Of a stretch of 64,000 bases of DNA, positions 52,819-62,033 are shown in pieces. Below the pieces are notes generated by a model. That model was not told where the DNA came from. It ran no database searches and was given only the letters and a program-made list of their open reading frames with translations. Both the position numbers and the translations under genes were made by a program. Position 1 is the stretch's first letter, and each line of letters starts with the position of its first letter. The DNA comes from Bacteroidales bacterium (GTDB lineage: Bacteria > Bacteroidota > Bacteroidia > Bacteroidales > VadinHA17), in the NCBI GenBank assembly GCA_024763075.1, contig JANTGF010000005.1, positions 1 through 64,000 on the forward strand, in the 5' to 3' direction.

Positions 52819-53865
52819 CTATTCCTGTGGTCTGAGTTTTCTAACCTGAATACCGGTTTGCCACAGTTCTGATTCTCTCATTTCCTTCAGTTCCGCATCC
52901 AGCTCATTTTTGTAATTAGGACTGCTTGTTCTATCCAGAACAACTTTTGTCTCATGCCCTGTTTTTACACTTTCATAAAGATCATTAAATACAGGTAGCA
53001 CAGCTTCACGGAATTTATGTCTCCAGTCCAGTGCTCCTCTTTGTGCTGTAGCACTGCAGTTAGCATACATCCAGTCCATGCCGTTTTCATCAACCAGTCG
53101 AATCAAACTTTGAGTCAACTCTTCAACAGTTTCGTTGAAAGCTTCACTCGGGCTGTGCCCGTTTTCGCGCAGTACTTTGTATTGTGCTTCCATGATTCCG
53201 GCTACTGCACCCATTAACACACCTCTTTCACCTGTAAGGTCACTGTAAACCTCGCTCTGGAAAGTGGTAGGGAAAAGATAACCTGAACCGATGGCAATTC
53301 CCAGAGCAAGTGTTCTTTCTTCTGCTCTTCCTGTATAATCCTGATAAATTGCATAACTGGAATTTATTCCGGTTCCGGCAAGGAAATTTCTTCTTACACT
53401 GGTGCCTGACCCCTTAGGTGCCACAAGAATGACATCAATATTCTCGGGTGGAATTACACCCGTTTGGTCAGCGTATGTAACAGAAAAACCATGAGAGAAA
53501 TACAGTGCATCACCTTCATTCAGGCATTCTTTTAAAGTTGGCCATACAGTTCTCTGAGCAGCATCAGATACCAGATACTGTATAATGGTCGCTTTCTTTG
53601 CGGCTTCTTCAATAGGAAATAAAGTTTCACCCGGAACCCAGCCATCTTTTACGGCTCTGTCCCAATCATCTTTAAAATCAGGTGACTGACCAATGATAAC
53701 ATTAAAACCATTATCTTTCATGTTTAACGATTGGGCAGGGCCCTGTACTCCGTAACCAATTACACAGATTGTTTCATCTTTTAACACTTCCTGTGCTTTG
53801 GATAATGGAAATTCTTCCCTGGTTACTACATTTTCTTCAACTCCTCCAAAATTAATTTTTGCCAT
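52819..53865 (-). CDS. ilvC: Ketol-acid reductoisomerase
   Basis: This 348-aa NADPH-dependent enzyme converts acetolactate or acetohydroxybutyrate to the dihydroxy acids for valine and isoleucine. The nucleotide-binding loop GYGVQGPAQSLNMKDNG lies near residue 37. SDLTGERGVLMGAVAGIMEA is in the metal-binding knotted domain (Asp and Glu ligands). The total length of about 350 aa is normal for Bacteroidetes class I enzymes. It lies between ilvN (46-nt gap) and leuA. Confidence 0.95.
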   Translation of the reverse strand: MAKINFGGVEENVVTREEFPLSKAQEVLKDETICVIGYGVQGPAQSLNMKDNGFNVIIGQSPDFKDDWDRAVKDGWVPGETLFPIEEAAKKATIIQYLVSDAAQRTVWPTLKECLNEGDALYFSHGFSVTYADQTGVIPPENIDVILVAPKGSGTSVRRNFLAGTGINSSYAIYQDYTGRAEERTLALGIAIGSGYLFPTTFQSEVYSDLTGERGVLMGAVAGIMEAQYKVLRENGHSPSEAFNETVEELTQSLIRLVDENGMDWMYANCSATAQRGALDWRHKFREAVLPVFNDLYESVKTGHETKVVLDRTSSPNYKNELDAELKEMRESELWQTGIQVRKLRPQE

Positions 53866-53911
53866 GATTTTTTACTTTAATAGATTTATTTTTATGTGTT
53901 ATTTTTTAATA

Positions 53912-54445
53912 TTAATGTCCGTTTGCTGCATCCATTTCTTTAAGATATGAGATCAGCTCTTTAATTTGTTTGGTAATTGCCACTCTTCCCGACCGTACAA
54001 ACTGCAGGACGCCAAACTCATCCAGTTTCTTTAGAAGATCTGCTGTTTCTTTTTTATGTCCTGTTTTTTCAATCACCGCATATTCAGGTGTTATTTCAAG
54101 AAAACGTGCATTGTTGGACCTCACAATATGTTCAATTTTATTACTTGTCATTAATTCGTGTGTCTGAACTTTATATAAAGCAATTTCCTGATAAATGATT
54201 TCATCAACATTATGTACAAAGACCTTTAGTACATCCACCAGTTTTTCAAGCTGTTTGGCTACCTTTTCAACCAGTTCAGGGCTTGTGTTTACAACAATGG
54301 TCAGCATATGTACTCCTTTAACTGCAGATTCTGATGCCGTTAAACTTTCAATATTGATTTGTCTTCTGGTAAAGATGATTGTTATCTGATTTAATAAACC
54401 AATATGATTTTCGGTAAACAGTGATAATGTGAATTCTTTTTTCAT
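53912..54445 (-). CDS. ilvN: Acetolactate synthase small (regulatory) subunit
   Basis: This 177-aa subunit starts with an ACT domain: FTLSLFTENHIGLLNQITII, then INIESLTASESAVKGVHMLT. The C-terminal part (about 80-170) is the usual second domain of the regulatory subunit. It binds valine and controls the catalytic IlvB subunit encoded just upstream (70-nt gap). Confidence 0.93.
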   Translation of the reverse strand: MKKEFTLSLFTENHIGLLNQITIIFTRRQINIESLTASESAVKGVHMLTIVVNTSPELVEKVAKQLEKLVDVLKVFVHNVDEIIYQEIALYKVQTHELMTSNKIEHIVRSNNARFLEITPEYAVIEKTGHKKETADLLKKLDEFGVLQFVRSGRVAITKQIKELISYLKEMDAANGH

Positions 54446-54515
54446 TTTTTAACAATTAATTTATCAAAGCCTATTTTCTGATATTATATTAATTAAGTAG
54501 TTCTGACCTTATAAT

Positions 54516-56252
54516 TTACTGGCATAACTTTATTTCTGAGACAGAAGCGCCGGGTTCAATCATGGGGAATATATTCCCTTCTTTTTCAACAAAAACCTCT
54601 AAAACGTACGCTCCCTTTTCTGCCAGCATTTCATCAATGGCATCTGAAATATCCTCTCGTTTTTCAACTCTTTTACCTGAAATTCCATAAGCCGAGGCTA
54701 TTTTTACAAAGTCAGGGTTTATGAGTTCGGTGGAAGCATATCTTTTATCGAAAAACATATCCTGCCACTGACGGACCATTCCCAGGAAACTGTTATTCAG
54801 GATGACCACCTTTAACGGAACCTTATACTGAAGAATGGTTCCAAATTCCTGAATGGTCATTTGAATTCCACCGTCTCCTGTAAATCCGATCACCTGAACA
54901 TCAGGTCTGCCAATCTGTGCACCCAGGGCTGCCGGTAGGCCAAAGCCCATGGTTCCCATACCACCTGAAGTGATAAAACTGTTGGGGTTCTTGAATTTAT
55001 AGTACCGGGCAGTTGCCATCTGGTGCTGACCAACATCTGTAACAATTATTGCATCCCCTTTTGTTTTATCAGAAACTAGATTTATCACTTCACCCATTCT
55101 GATTTTACCTTTTGACGGGGTTGTTTCCAGATCAATTACTTTTTCCTGTTCAGCTATATCACAAACTTTAAATTTTTCCAGCCAGTTGTCATGTGAAGCT
55201 TTATTTACCATAGGGATAATTGCCTCCAGGACTTCTTTAGCATCTCCATGAACCTCCACATCCACTGCTACATTCTTATTCAGCTCTGCCTCGTCAATTT
55301 CAATATGAATAATACTCGCTTCTGTTGCATATCTGTCCAGGCGGCCTGTGACCCGGTCATCAAAGCGCATTCCCAGTGCAATGATCAGATCGGCTTCATT
55401 TGTCCGTAAATTCGGACCATAATTCCCATGCATTCCCAATAAGCCTACATGAAGCGGGTGTCCGGAAGGAAAACTTCCAAGGCCGAGAAGGGTTGTGGCA
55501 ACCGGAATGTTCGCTTTTTCTGCAAATTCCAGTAATTCTTTTTCTGCTTTGGAAAGTAATACACCGTGGCCTGCAAGAATCATGGGTTTCCTTGAATGGT
55601 TAACGAGAATTGCAGCTGACTTTACACTTTCCATATTAACTTTTACAACCGGATTATAACTACGGATAAAGGTGCATTTTTTGTAATTGTAATCCAGCAT
55701 CTGGAGCTGGGCATCCTTGGTAATATCAATTAATACCGGACCAGGCCTGCCCGTTTGGGCAATGTAGAAAGCTTTGGCAAGAATTCCGGGGATTTCTTCT
55801 GCTTTTTTAATCTGATAATTCCATTTTACAACCGGCATGGAAATACCAATAATATCTGTTTCCTGAAAAGCATCCGTACCAATCAGGTTGGATACTACCT
55901 GGGCCGTAATAAATACTACAGGAATTGAGTCGAGCTTGGCATTGGCAATTCCGGTGACCAGATTGGTTGCTCCGGGGCCTGAAGTTGCAAAGCAGACAGC
56001 CGGTTTGTCCTGGACCATTGCATAGGCCTGAGCTGCATGAGCTGCTCCCTGTTCATGACGGGTCAGAATATGTGTTAGTTTGTCTTCTTCTTCCATAAGC
56101 TCATCATAGATGGGCATAATTGCACCTCCCGGGTATCCAAAGATTGTATCCACACCCTCTTCGATAAGTATTTTGATCAAGGCTTTTGCACCGCTGATTT
56201 TTTCAACTTTTTTTTCTTTTAACTTATCATCCTTTTTTTTCTTTGTTGCCAT
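54516..56252 (-). CDS. ilvB: Acetolactate synthase large subunit
   Basis: This 578-aa ThDP enzyme condenses pyruvate with pyruvate or 2-oxobutyrate. The N-terminal ThDP domain holds the catalytic-Glu region [17 protein letters not shown] (about 60-76). The central domain shows [17 protein letters not shown], and the C-terminal ThDP domain has [20 protein letters not shown] followed by [11 protein letters not shown]. The first about 18 residues are lysine-rich and not conserved. It lies between ilvD (65-nt gap) and ilvN. Confidence 0.94.
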   Translation of the reverse strand: MATKKKKDDKLKEKKVEKISGAKALIKILIEEGVDTIFGYPGGAIMPIYDELMEEEDKLTHILTRHEQGAAHAAQAYAMVQDKPAVCFATSGPGATNLVTGIANAKLDSIPVVFITAQVVSNLIGTDAFQETDIIGISMPVVKWNYQIKKAEEIPGILAKAFYIAQTGRPGPVLIDITKDAQLQMLDYNYKKCTFIRSYNPVVKVNMESVKSAAILVNHSRKPMILAGHGVLLSKAEKELLEFAEKANIPVATTLLGLGSFPSGHPLHVGLLGMHGNYGPNLRTNEADLIIALGMRFDDRVTGRLDRYATEASIIHIEIDEAELNKNVAVDVEVHGDAKEVLEAIIPMVNKASHDNWLEKFKVCDIAEQEKVIDLETTPSKGKIRMGEVINLVSDKTKGDAIIVTDVGQHQMATARYYKFKNPNSFITSGGMGTMGFGLPAALGAQIGRPDVQVIGFTGDGGIQMTIQEFGTILQYKVPLKVVILNNSFLGMVRQWQDMFFDKRYASTELINPDFVKIASAYGISGKRVEKREDISDAIDEMLAEKGAYVLEVFVEKEGNIFPMIEPGASVSEIKLCQ

Positions 56253-56317
56253 AGTTGGTTGATAGTGTTTATTATTAATAATGTGTTAAATTCCGGTTTG
56301 CTGTTTCCTTTAAACTT

Positions 56318-58144
56318 CTATATGATTCGTATGCCTCCTTTGTCAGCAGAACTTACCAGTTGGGCGTATGCTTTTAAAGCTTTTGAAACTGAACGGCTTC
56401 TGTTACCTGGCTGATAAGCATCTTTTCCTTTACTTTCCATACTTATTTTTCTTGCATTTAATTCTTTATCACTCAAAATGACATTTATTTTTCTCTCCAT
56501 GATATTAATTTCAATCGGATCACCATCTTTCAGCAGTGCAATTTCCCCGCCAGCAGCAGCTTCGGGTGAAATATGGCCGATGGAAAGCCCGGAGGTTCCT
56601 CCCGAAAATCGTCCGTCTGTGATCAGGGCACATTTCTTGTCCAGTTTTTTGGACTTAATGTATGAAGTGGGGTAAAGCATTTCCTGCATTCCGGGTCCGC
56701 CTTTCGGGCCTTCGTACCTGATCACCACAACATCTCCCTCTTTTACATCTCCGTTCAGAATTCCATCAATTGATGCATCCTGGGATTCAAATATCTTTGC
56801 AGTCCCTCTGAAGGAGAACACGGATGGATCAACCCCTGCCGTTTTCACAATACACCCGTCTTTAGCTATGTTACCATACAGAACTGCCAGGCCACCATCT
56901 TTATTGTAAGCATTTTCATAATCACGGATACAGCCTTTACTCCGGTCGGTATCCAATGATTCATAACGATTGTTCTGCGAGCCCATTTCCAGGCTGCTCA
57001 CCAATCCGGGGGCACTGGAATAAATCTCTTTTGCCTCATCACTTACAGAACCATTTGTGATATCAAATTCTTTCAGGGCATCTTTCAGGTTTGGAAAATC
57101 AATTCTGTGGACAGTATTATCCAACAGGTTTAAACTGTTCAGTTCACCCATAATAGACAATACTCCACCTGCCCTGTTCACATCCTGAATGTGGAAATGA
57201 GAACTGGGAGCTACCTTGCACAAGGTCGGGACCTTTTTTGAAAGTTCATCGATATCTTTCATTTTAAAATTGACCTCTGCCTCATTTGCAATTGCCAGAA
57301 GGTGAAGCACGGTGTTTGTTGACCCGCCCATGGCAATGTCCACTGTCATTGCATTTAAAAAAGCTTCTTTCGTTGCAATTGATCTGGGCAATACTGTTTT
57401 ATCACCCTCTTCATAATACCGGTTTGTAAGCTCAACGATCAATTGAGAGGCTTTTTCAAAAAGCTTAGTCCGGTTTTTATGCGTAGCCACAATGGTTCCG
57501 TTTCCGGGTAAAGACATTCCCAGTGCTTCAGTCAGGCAGTTCATGGAATTGGCTGTAAACATCCCGGAACATGAACCGCAGGTAGGACATGCAGATTGTT
57601 CAATTTTTTTAAGATAGTTATCGCTTACAGAATCATCTACGGCCATTACCATAGCATCCACCAGGTCAAGAGACCTGTCATCCAGTGTGCCAGCTTCCAT
57701 AGGGCCGCCTGATACAAATACCGTTGGTATATTTAGACGCATAGAGGCCATCAACATTCCGGGAGTGATCTTGTCGCAGTTGCTGATGCAAACCATAGCA
57801 TCCACCATATGTGCATTGCAAACATATTCCACGCTATCTGCAATCAGATCACGGGAGGGCAGTGAATAAAGCATCCCGTCATGGCCCATTGCAATACCAT
57901 CATCAATGGCAATGGTATTGAATTCTGCTGCAAAGAAACCCTGTTTCTCAATATTCTTCTTTACCAATTGTCCGATCTTATGCAAATGTACATGACCCGG
58001 AACGAACTGGGAAAAAGAATTTACCACAGCAATAACAGGCCTGCTGAAATGTTCTTCCTTCATTCCGTTTGCTCTCCAGAGGCTTCTGGCACCAGCCATA
58101 TTCCTTCCCTGGGTGGTTGTTGAACTACGTAGTGGTATTTTCAT
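56318..58144 (-). CDS. ilvD: Dihydroxy-acid dehydratase
   Basis: This 608-aa protein dehydrates the dihydroxy acids of valine and isoleucine synthesis to 2-oxo acids. The cysteine-rich region ([20 protein letters not shown] near 120, [19 protein letters not shown] near 190) ligates its iron-sulfur cluster. [20 protein letters not shown] near 515 is the second active-site block. It is the first structural gene after the attenuator at 58170-58232. The start [20 protein letters not shown] is standard. Confidence 0.95.
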   Translation of the reverse strand: MKIPLRSSTTTQGRNMAGARSLWRANGMKEEHFSRPVIAVVNSFSQFVPGHVHLHKIGQLVKKNIEKQGFFAAEFNTIAIDDGIAMGHDGMLYSLPSRDLIADSVEYVCNAHMVDAMVCISNCDKITPGMLMASMRLNIPTVFVSGGPMEAGTLDDRSLDLVDAMVMAVDDSVSDNYLKKIEQSACPTCGSCSGMFTANSMNCLTEALGMSLPGNGTIVATHKNRTKLFEKASQLIVELTNRYYEEGDKTVLPRSIATKEAFLNAMTVDIAMGGSTNTVLHLLAIANEAEVNFKMKDIDELSKKVPTLCKVAPSSHFHIQDVNRAGGVLSIMGELNSLNLLDNTVHRIDFPNLKDALKEFDITNGSVSDEAKEIYSSAPGLVSSLEMGSQNNRYESLDTDRSKGCIRDYENAYNKDGGLAVLYGNIAKDGCIVKTAGVDPSVFSFRGTAKIFESQDASIDGILNGDVKEGDVVVIRYEGPKGGPGMQEMLYPTSYIKSKKLDKKCALITDGRFSGGTSGLSIGHISPEAAAGGEIALLKDGDPIEINIMERKINVILSDKELNARKISMESKGKDAYQPGNRSRSVSKALKAYAQLVSSADKGGIRII

Positions 58145-58169
58145 GATACTTTAAGCTATTACTTAACGT

Positions 58170-58201
58170 AAAAAAAGCTTTCCGTTTTGCCGGAAAGCTT
58201 T
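58170..58201 (-). terminator. Attenuator terminator ahead of ilvD
   Basis: The minus strand reads AAAGCTTTCCG-gcaaaa-CGGAAAGCTTT followed by four further T (a longer T-run counting the stem end). It is a perfect 11-bp hairpin with a U-tract, located between the leader peptide and the ilvD start codon about 25 nt downstream. That is where a premature terminator should be. Confidence 0.85.
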
Positions 58202-58223
58202 ATGTTATCATTTTAGCATTATA

Positions 58224-58232
58224 CTTCCGGCC
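58224..58232 (-). promoter_or_regulatory. Antiterminator segment that pairs with the terminator 5' arm
   Basis: Directly after the leader stop, the minus strand reads GGCCGGAAG. Its GCCGGAA is the exact reverse complement of TTCCGGC in the 5' arm and loop of the downstream terminator. Pairing here would prevent the terminator from forming, so the two structures are mutually exclusive. Confidence 0.7.
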
Positions 58233-58295
58233 TCAACTCTTGCGAATATGAAGGAGAATTAAAGAAAGCAGGATGTAAAAATGCCTTTTGTTCAT
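58233..58295 (-). CDS. Branched-chain amino-acid leader peptide (attenuation)
   Basis: The 20-codon frame encodes MNKRHFYILLSLILLHIRKS, then TGA. Eight of the ten residues in ILLSLILLHI are Leu or Ile, as expected of a leader whose stalling reports charged tRNA-Leu and tRNA-Ile. The stop is followed at once by the antiterminator segment and then the terminator before ilvD. The ORF is too short for the track. The start follows a possible promoter (TTTG-18-TACTTTTA) by about 20 nt. The overall layout is the textbook transcription attenuator of the ilv type, seen here in a Bacteroidota-type genome. Confidence 0.75.
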   Translation of the reverse strand: MNKRHFYILLSLILLHIRKS

Positions 58296-58315
58296 CAAAT
58301 CAAATTTTAAGCCCG

Positions 58316-58345
58316 TAAAAGTAATTGATTTTTTCTTCTTTCAAA
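58316..58345 (-). promoter_or_regulatory. Probable promoter of the ilv-leu-glt operon
   Basis: The minus strand has TTTG (58342-58345), 18 nt, then TACTTTTA (58316-58323), one mismatch from TAnnTTTG. It would start transcription about 10-15 nt before the leader ATG at 58295. Confidence 0.45.
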
Positions 58346-58366
58346 AAAAAAATACAAGAGTTTTTG

Positions 58367-61045
58367 TCATTTACATTTATTTCCTACCGGCCAAAGTAGT
58401 TTTTTCTCAACTAATGTTTTTCTCGTCAGTTTATTCCCCCCCTGCTTTAATACAATTGTATATGTGCCCGGAGCATGATTTTTTGTAGGCCAGATAAGCT
58501 TATGAATACCAGAAGTTTGTTTTCCGTCAAGCTGGTCAACGACTTTGTTTCGGGTATCATAAATTTCAATTTTAACAGGTTGGGTAACATCATTTTTAAG
58601 GTAATACCATAACTGGAGCCCGTTTTTTTCATTTGGAGTAAAATAATTCCGGTCTCCCATTAGCTGATAATTTCCCCAATTTGCCTGTTCGGAATAATTC
58701 ATGGCAGGTTGAGGAATTACCTTGAAGAGGTAAATGTCTTTATTTTGTACGGCTGCTGTAAACTCTTCCAAAGGGGCAATATTTGTGACAAAAACTCCCC
58801 GGCCGTAGGTGCCTGCAATAAGATCAGATTTACGGGTTTGTATTTTCAGATCTTTTACCGGAACGGGAGGCATATTGTTTTTAAGAGGGAACCAGTTTTT
58901 ACCTTTGTCTAATGAAAAATAAACACCGATATCATTGCCAACGAAAAGCAGATCAGGATTTTCAGGATCTTCCCTGATAACAGAAACCGGTTGATCAGGA
59001 AGGTTTGATGCGATGTTTTTCCAGTTTTTGCCGTAATTGGTGGTTGCAAACAGAAATGGGCGAAAATCATCATTCCGGTAACCAGATTTTGCAACATAGG
59101 CGGTTCCGGGGTGATGCGAAGAAGCAATGATCCGGCTTACCCACATATCTGCAGGACCACCGGCTTTGGCTATCTTAGCAGTAAATTCCTTCCAGGTTTT
59201 CCCATTATCACGGGTCAGATGAACCCTGCCATCGTCTGTTCCGGCCCATATCACGCCGGGAGAAACCGGTGATTCCGCTATACTTGTAATGGTGCAGAAC
59301 ATCATATGCCCTTTACCGGCAATTTTAACAGAATCGTTTCGGGTCAGGTCAGGACTGATCTCTTCCCAGGAGTCTCCTCTGTCGGAGGAACGAAGAAGCA
59401 TTTGAGCTCCTGCATATATTGTTCCGGATTGGTGCAAAGAAACTTCCAGAGGTGTATTCCATGTAAAACGGTAAACCGGTTCTCCTTCAGGTGCTACCGG
59501 CATAATGTCAAACCGCTCTCCGGTTTTCTGATTAATCCTGAGATGACTTCCAAACTGGGTAGTACTGTAATACAATTGGTTGTCTTCAGGGTCCACCCGC
59601 CCGTACATCCCGTCCCATTTTCCAACTAACGACCAGTCTTCCGGGCCGATTTGCCCGGACCAGCCGTTGGAGGGTGCCTTCCATATCTCATGATCCTGCA
59701 AACCCATGTAAATATGGTATGGATCATCCATATCCGTTTCAACATTGTAAACTTCACCCAAAGGTAAATTGTTCAGATGATCGGTGGTTTTACCACCATC
59801 CCAGCTCACATATACCCCTCCGTCACTTCCGATGATCATATGGCGGGAGTCATTTTTATCTATCCAGAACGTCCGTACATCCCCGAACATTTTCAAAAAC
59901 CGTTGCGTGGGCGGCCAGTCCACATCCTGCCAGGTTTTCCCTTTATCGGTGGAGGTGTTTAAGTGAACACTGTTGATGAATAAATCGTTGTCATCATTAG
60001 GATCCACCCATATCTGGTTAAAGGAATAGGCTGCTTTTGAACTTACATTTACGGAATCTGCATTCATTTTCTTCCAGGTTTTCCCTCCGTTTTCCGACCG
60101 GTAAACCTCACCGCCAATAAATTTATCAAAATAGGGATCGCGCATGGGGTCAAAAGCTCCACCTTTCTTTTTTTCAATATAATCAGGTTTCTGGTTCAGG
60201 TTTTCAATCACAGTGTAGATAATTTTCGGATTCTTTGCATAAACATCAATGCCAATTCTTCCCAGATTTCCTTTGGGAAGTCCGCCTGAAAGCTCTTCCC
60301 AGGTTTTTCCCCCGTTCATGGTTTTGTATATCCGGCTGCCCTTTCCGCTGGCCTGGTAATGCCAGGGAGTTCTTTCTTTTTCATAGGCGGCAGCATAAAG
60401 CGTTTCCGTTTGCACCGGATCCATCACCAGGTCAATAACTCCGGTATAGTCATTGATAAACAAGACTTTTTCCCAGGATTTCCCTCCATCGGAAGTTTTA
60501 AAAACGCCTCTTTCTTTATTCGTGGAAAACAAATGACCCATAACTGCCACATAAACAATGGAAGGATTCTGAGGGTGGATGATAACTTTGGAAATATGCT
60601 GTGAATTTCTTAAACCCATATTCTCAAAAGTTTTCCCACCGTTTTCTGATTTGTAAATTCCATTTCCGACATAGGCAGAACGTGCATTGGAAGCTTCACC
60701 TGTCCCCACCCATATAATTTCCGGATCTGAGGGAGCTACTTCAATGGCACCGATGGAATTTGTCCCGTAATTATCAAAAACGGGTGAAAAGGTGGTGCCA
60801 TTATTTGATGTTTTCCATACACCACCATTTCTTGCAGCAATGTAAAAAGTGAATTTGTTTTTTGTATCGGGGTTGGCAGGAACGGCAATATCCGAAATCC
60901 AGGCTCCTACACGTGCAGCATTAAAATTGCGATAGGTAAATTCACTAAAAAGGGAGTCTGAAACCTGACTTGAAGCCATTATAGAAAACAGCAGCAGGTT
61001 CATCAGAACAATAGGAAACCGTTTTTTGATTTTGAATTGTAACAT
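58367..61045 (-). CDS. VPS10/BNR-repeat (sortilin-like) secreted protein
   Basis: This 892-aa protein has a signal peptide (IVLMNLLLFSIMASSQ). A long beta-propeller follows, carrying repeated Asp-box motifs, for example SENGGKTFENMG, TSDGGKSWEKV, MNGGKTWEELSGG and TRDNGKTWKEF. This matches the BNR/VPS10-like glycosyl-hydrolase-annotated family often found in Bacteroidetes. The C-terminal about 120 residues (PVKIEIYDTRNKVVDQLDGK) form a FlgD-like beta domain, and the extreme C-terminus (LTRKTLVEKKLLWPVGNK) has no clear sorting signal. Catalytic activity is unproven. It lies 6 nt after the glutamine amidotransferase gene. Confidence 0.75.
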   Translation of the reverse strand: MLQFKIKKRFPIVLMNLLLFSIMASSQVSDSLFSEFTYRNFNAARVGAWISDIAVPANPDTKNKFTFYIAARNGGVWKTSNNGTTFSPVFDNYGTNSIGAIEVAPSDPEIIWVGTGEASNARSAYVGNGIYKSENGGKTFENMGLRNSQHISKVIIHPQNPSIVYVAVMGHLFSTNKERGVFKTSDGGKSWEKVLFINDYTGVIDLVMDPVQTETLYAAAYEKERTPWHYQASGKGSRIYKTMNGGKTWEELSGGLPKGNLGRIGIDVYAKNPKIIYTVIENLNQKPDYIEKKKGGAFDPMRDPYFDKFIGGEVYRSENGGKTWKKMNADSVNVSSKAAYSFNQIWVDPNDDNDLFINSVHLNTSTDKGKTWQDVDWPPTQRFLKMFGDVRTFWIDKNDSRHMIIGSDGGVYVSWDGGKTTDHLNNLPLGEVYNVETDMDDPYHIYMGLQDHEIWKAPSNGWSGQIGPEDWSLVGKWDGMYGRVDPEDNQLYYSTTQFGSHLRINQKTGERFDIMPVAPEGEPVYRFTWNTPLEVSLHQSGTIYAGAQMLLRSSDRGDSWEEISPDLTRNDSVKIAGKGHMMFCTITSIAESPVSPGVIWAGTDDGRVHLTRDNGKTWKEFTAKIAKAGGPADMWVSRIIASSHHPGTAYVAKSGYRNDDFRPFLFATTNYGKNWKNIASNLPDQPVSVIREDPENPDLLFVGNDIGVYFSLDKGKNWFPLKNNMPPVPVKDLKIQTRKSDLIAGTYGRGVFVTNIAPLEEFTAAVQNKDIYLFKVIPQPAMNYSEQANWGNYQLMGDRNYFTPNEKNGLQLWYYLKNDVTQPVKIEIYDTRNKVVDQLDGKQTSGIHKLIWPTKNHAPGTYTIVLKQGGNKLTRKTLVEKKLLWPVGNKCK

Positions 61046-61051
61046 AACTTT

Positions 61052-61777
61052 TTAATTTTTAACAGTGTCTGAGCAAATTTTATAAAACTGTTGAAGCAGT
61101 ATAGATCCGAAGGGCACATCTCTTACCTGGTGAATCATCCGTTCCGGATTCTTATTGTTTTTTAGCAATGTTTCTTTTTGTGCCCTGATCTGGGCTTTCA
61201 TGATTTCACCGGTATATTCAGGGTGAAACTGTAATCCCCAGATATGGTTGTTCAGACAGAATGCATGGGTTTTATCAAAGTTATTACCGGCAAGAATAAC
61301 AGCATCCGGAGGTAGCGTTTCCACGGTTTGGGCATGGTTGGCATAAGCAAAGAAATCAGTTTGAAGAATACCCAGCAAACGGTCTTTTTTTCCTGCCTGA
61401 TTCAGGTGTACATCAATATAACCCAATTCCTGCCCGCCGGGATGAAAATCAGCCGTGCCACCAAATGCCTGTGCAAGGAGCTGATGACCGAAACAGATTC
61501 CTAAGACAGGTGTTTTGTATTTTTTTATCGACAGAATCCATTTTGCAAGGTTCCTAATCCATGGTTCCGGATCGGTAACATCGGCATGTGATCCTGTTAT
61601 GATAATGCCTGCATAGTTTTCAGGTTCAGGTAAATGCAGATTGTTGAATACTTCACTTATTTCAAAATTTGAAGGGTCTTTCTTTATGGCATTCATTACC
61701 CAGTTATGAAGATCTCCGTATTTTTTGCTGACTTCCGGGTAGGTGCTGCCTGATTTGGCTATTAGGATTTTTTTCAT
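61052..61777 (-). CDS. Type 1 (class I) glutamine amidotransferase
   Basis: This 241-aa GATase-1 domain has the nucleophile loop GICFGHQLLAQAFGG (Cys95). The histidine and glutamate of the triad are in LQFHPEYTGEIM near residue 185. Unlike GMP synthase it lacks an ATP-pyrophosphatase domain; stand-alone forms of this type include gamma-glutamyl hydrolase-like enzymes and GMP-synthase-like proteins of unknown substrate. It is first in a two-gene run with the BNR protein (6-nt gap). Confidence 0.8.
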   Translation of the reverse strand: MKKILIAKSGSTYPEVSKKYGDLHNWVMNAIKKDPSNFEISEVFNNLHLPEPENYAGIIITGSHADVTDPEPWIRNLAKWILSIKKYKTPVLGICFGHQLLAQAFGGTADFHPGGQELGYIDVHLNQAGKKDRLLGILQTDFFAYANHAQTVETLPPDAVILAGNNFDKTHAFCLNNHIWGLQFHPEYTGEIMKAQIRAQKETLLKNNKNPERMIHQVRDVPFGSILLQQFYKICSDTVKN

Positions 61778-61935
61778 GTATATTTTGATGTTATTTTTTC
61801 CGTTTTGTCATTTCCGATAGCGGCCGGAACCGTCAAAACTTTATTTTAGCATTCTTACCTTAACTCATTTATTTTTCTTGGCTTAAATAGAGTCCGTTCT
61901 TAAAGTCGGTGTTTAGTTCAGAATGTTCGATATCA

Positions 61936-61992
61936 AGACTTTCGAAGTCTTAAAAACCAGGAGCCCCGATGTCATCGGGATGACTGGTTTTT
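61936..61992. repeat. Nested palindromes, possible bidirectional terminator
   Basis: AGACTT-tcg-AAGTCT (61936-61950) is followed by AAAAACCAG...CTGGTTTTT (61952-61992). The latter encloses CCCGAT-gtc-ATCGGG (61965-61979). On either strand the outer stem ends in a T-run. It lies between the GH92 stop (62034) and the start of the amidotransferase (61777). The CCCGAT..ATCGGG core resembles dispersed REP elements. The remainder of 61778-62033 holds nothing recognised. Confidence 0.55.
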
Positions 61993-62033
61993 CAAACAAG
62001 AGTAACGCAGATAGCGGACATTATGGACAAACA

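Noticed and set aside
40497-58144. Plus-strand ORFs within the ilv-leu-glt region
   Set aside because: They are shadows of the well-supported minus-strand biosynthetic genes.
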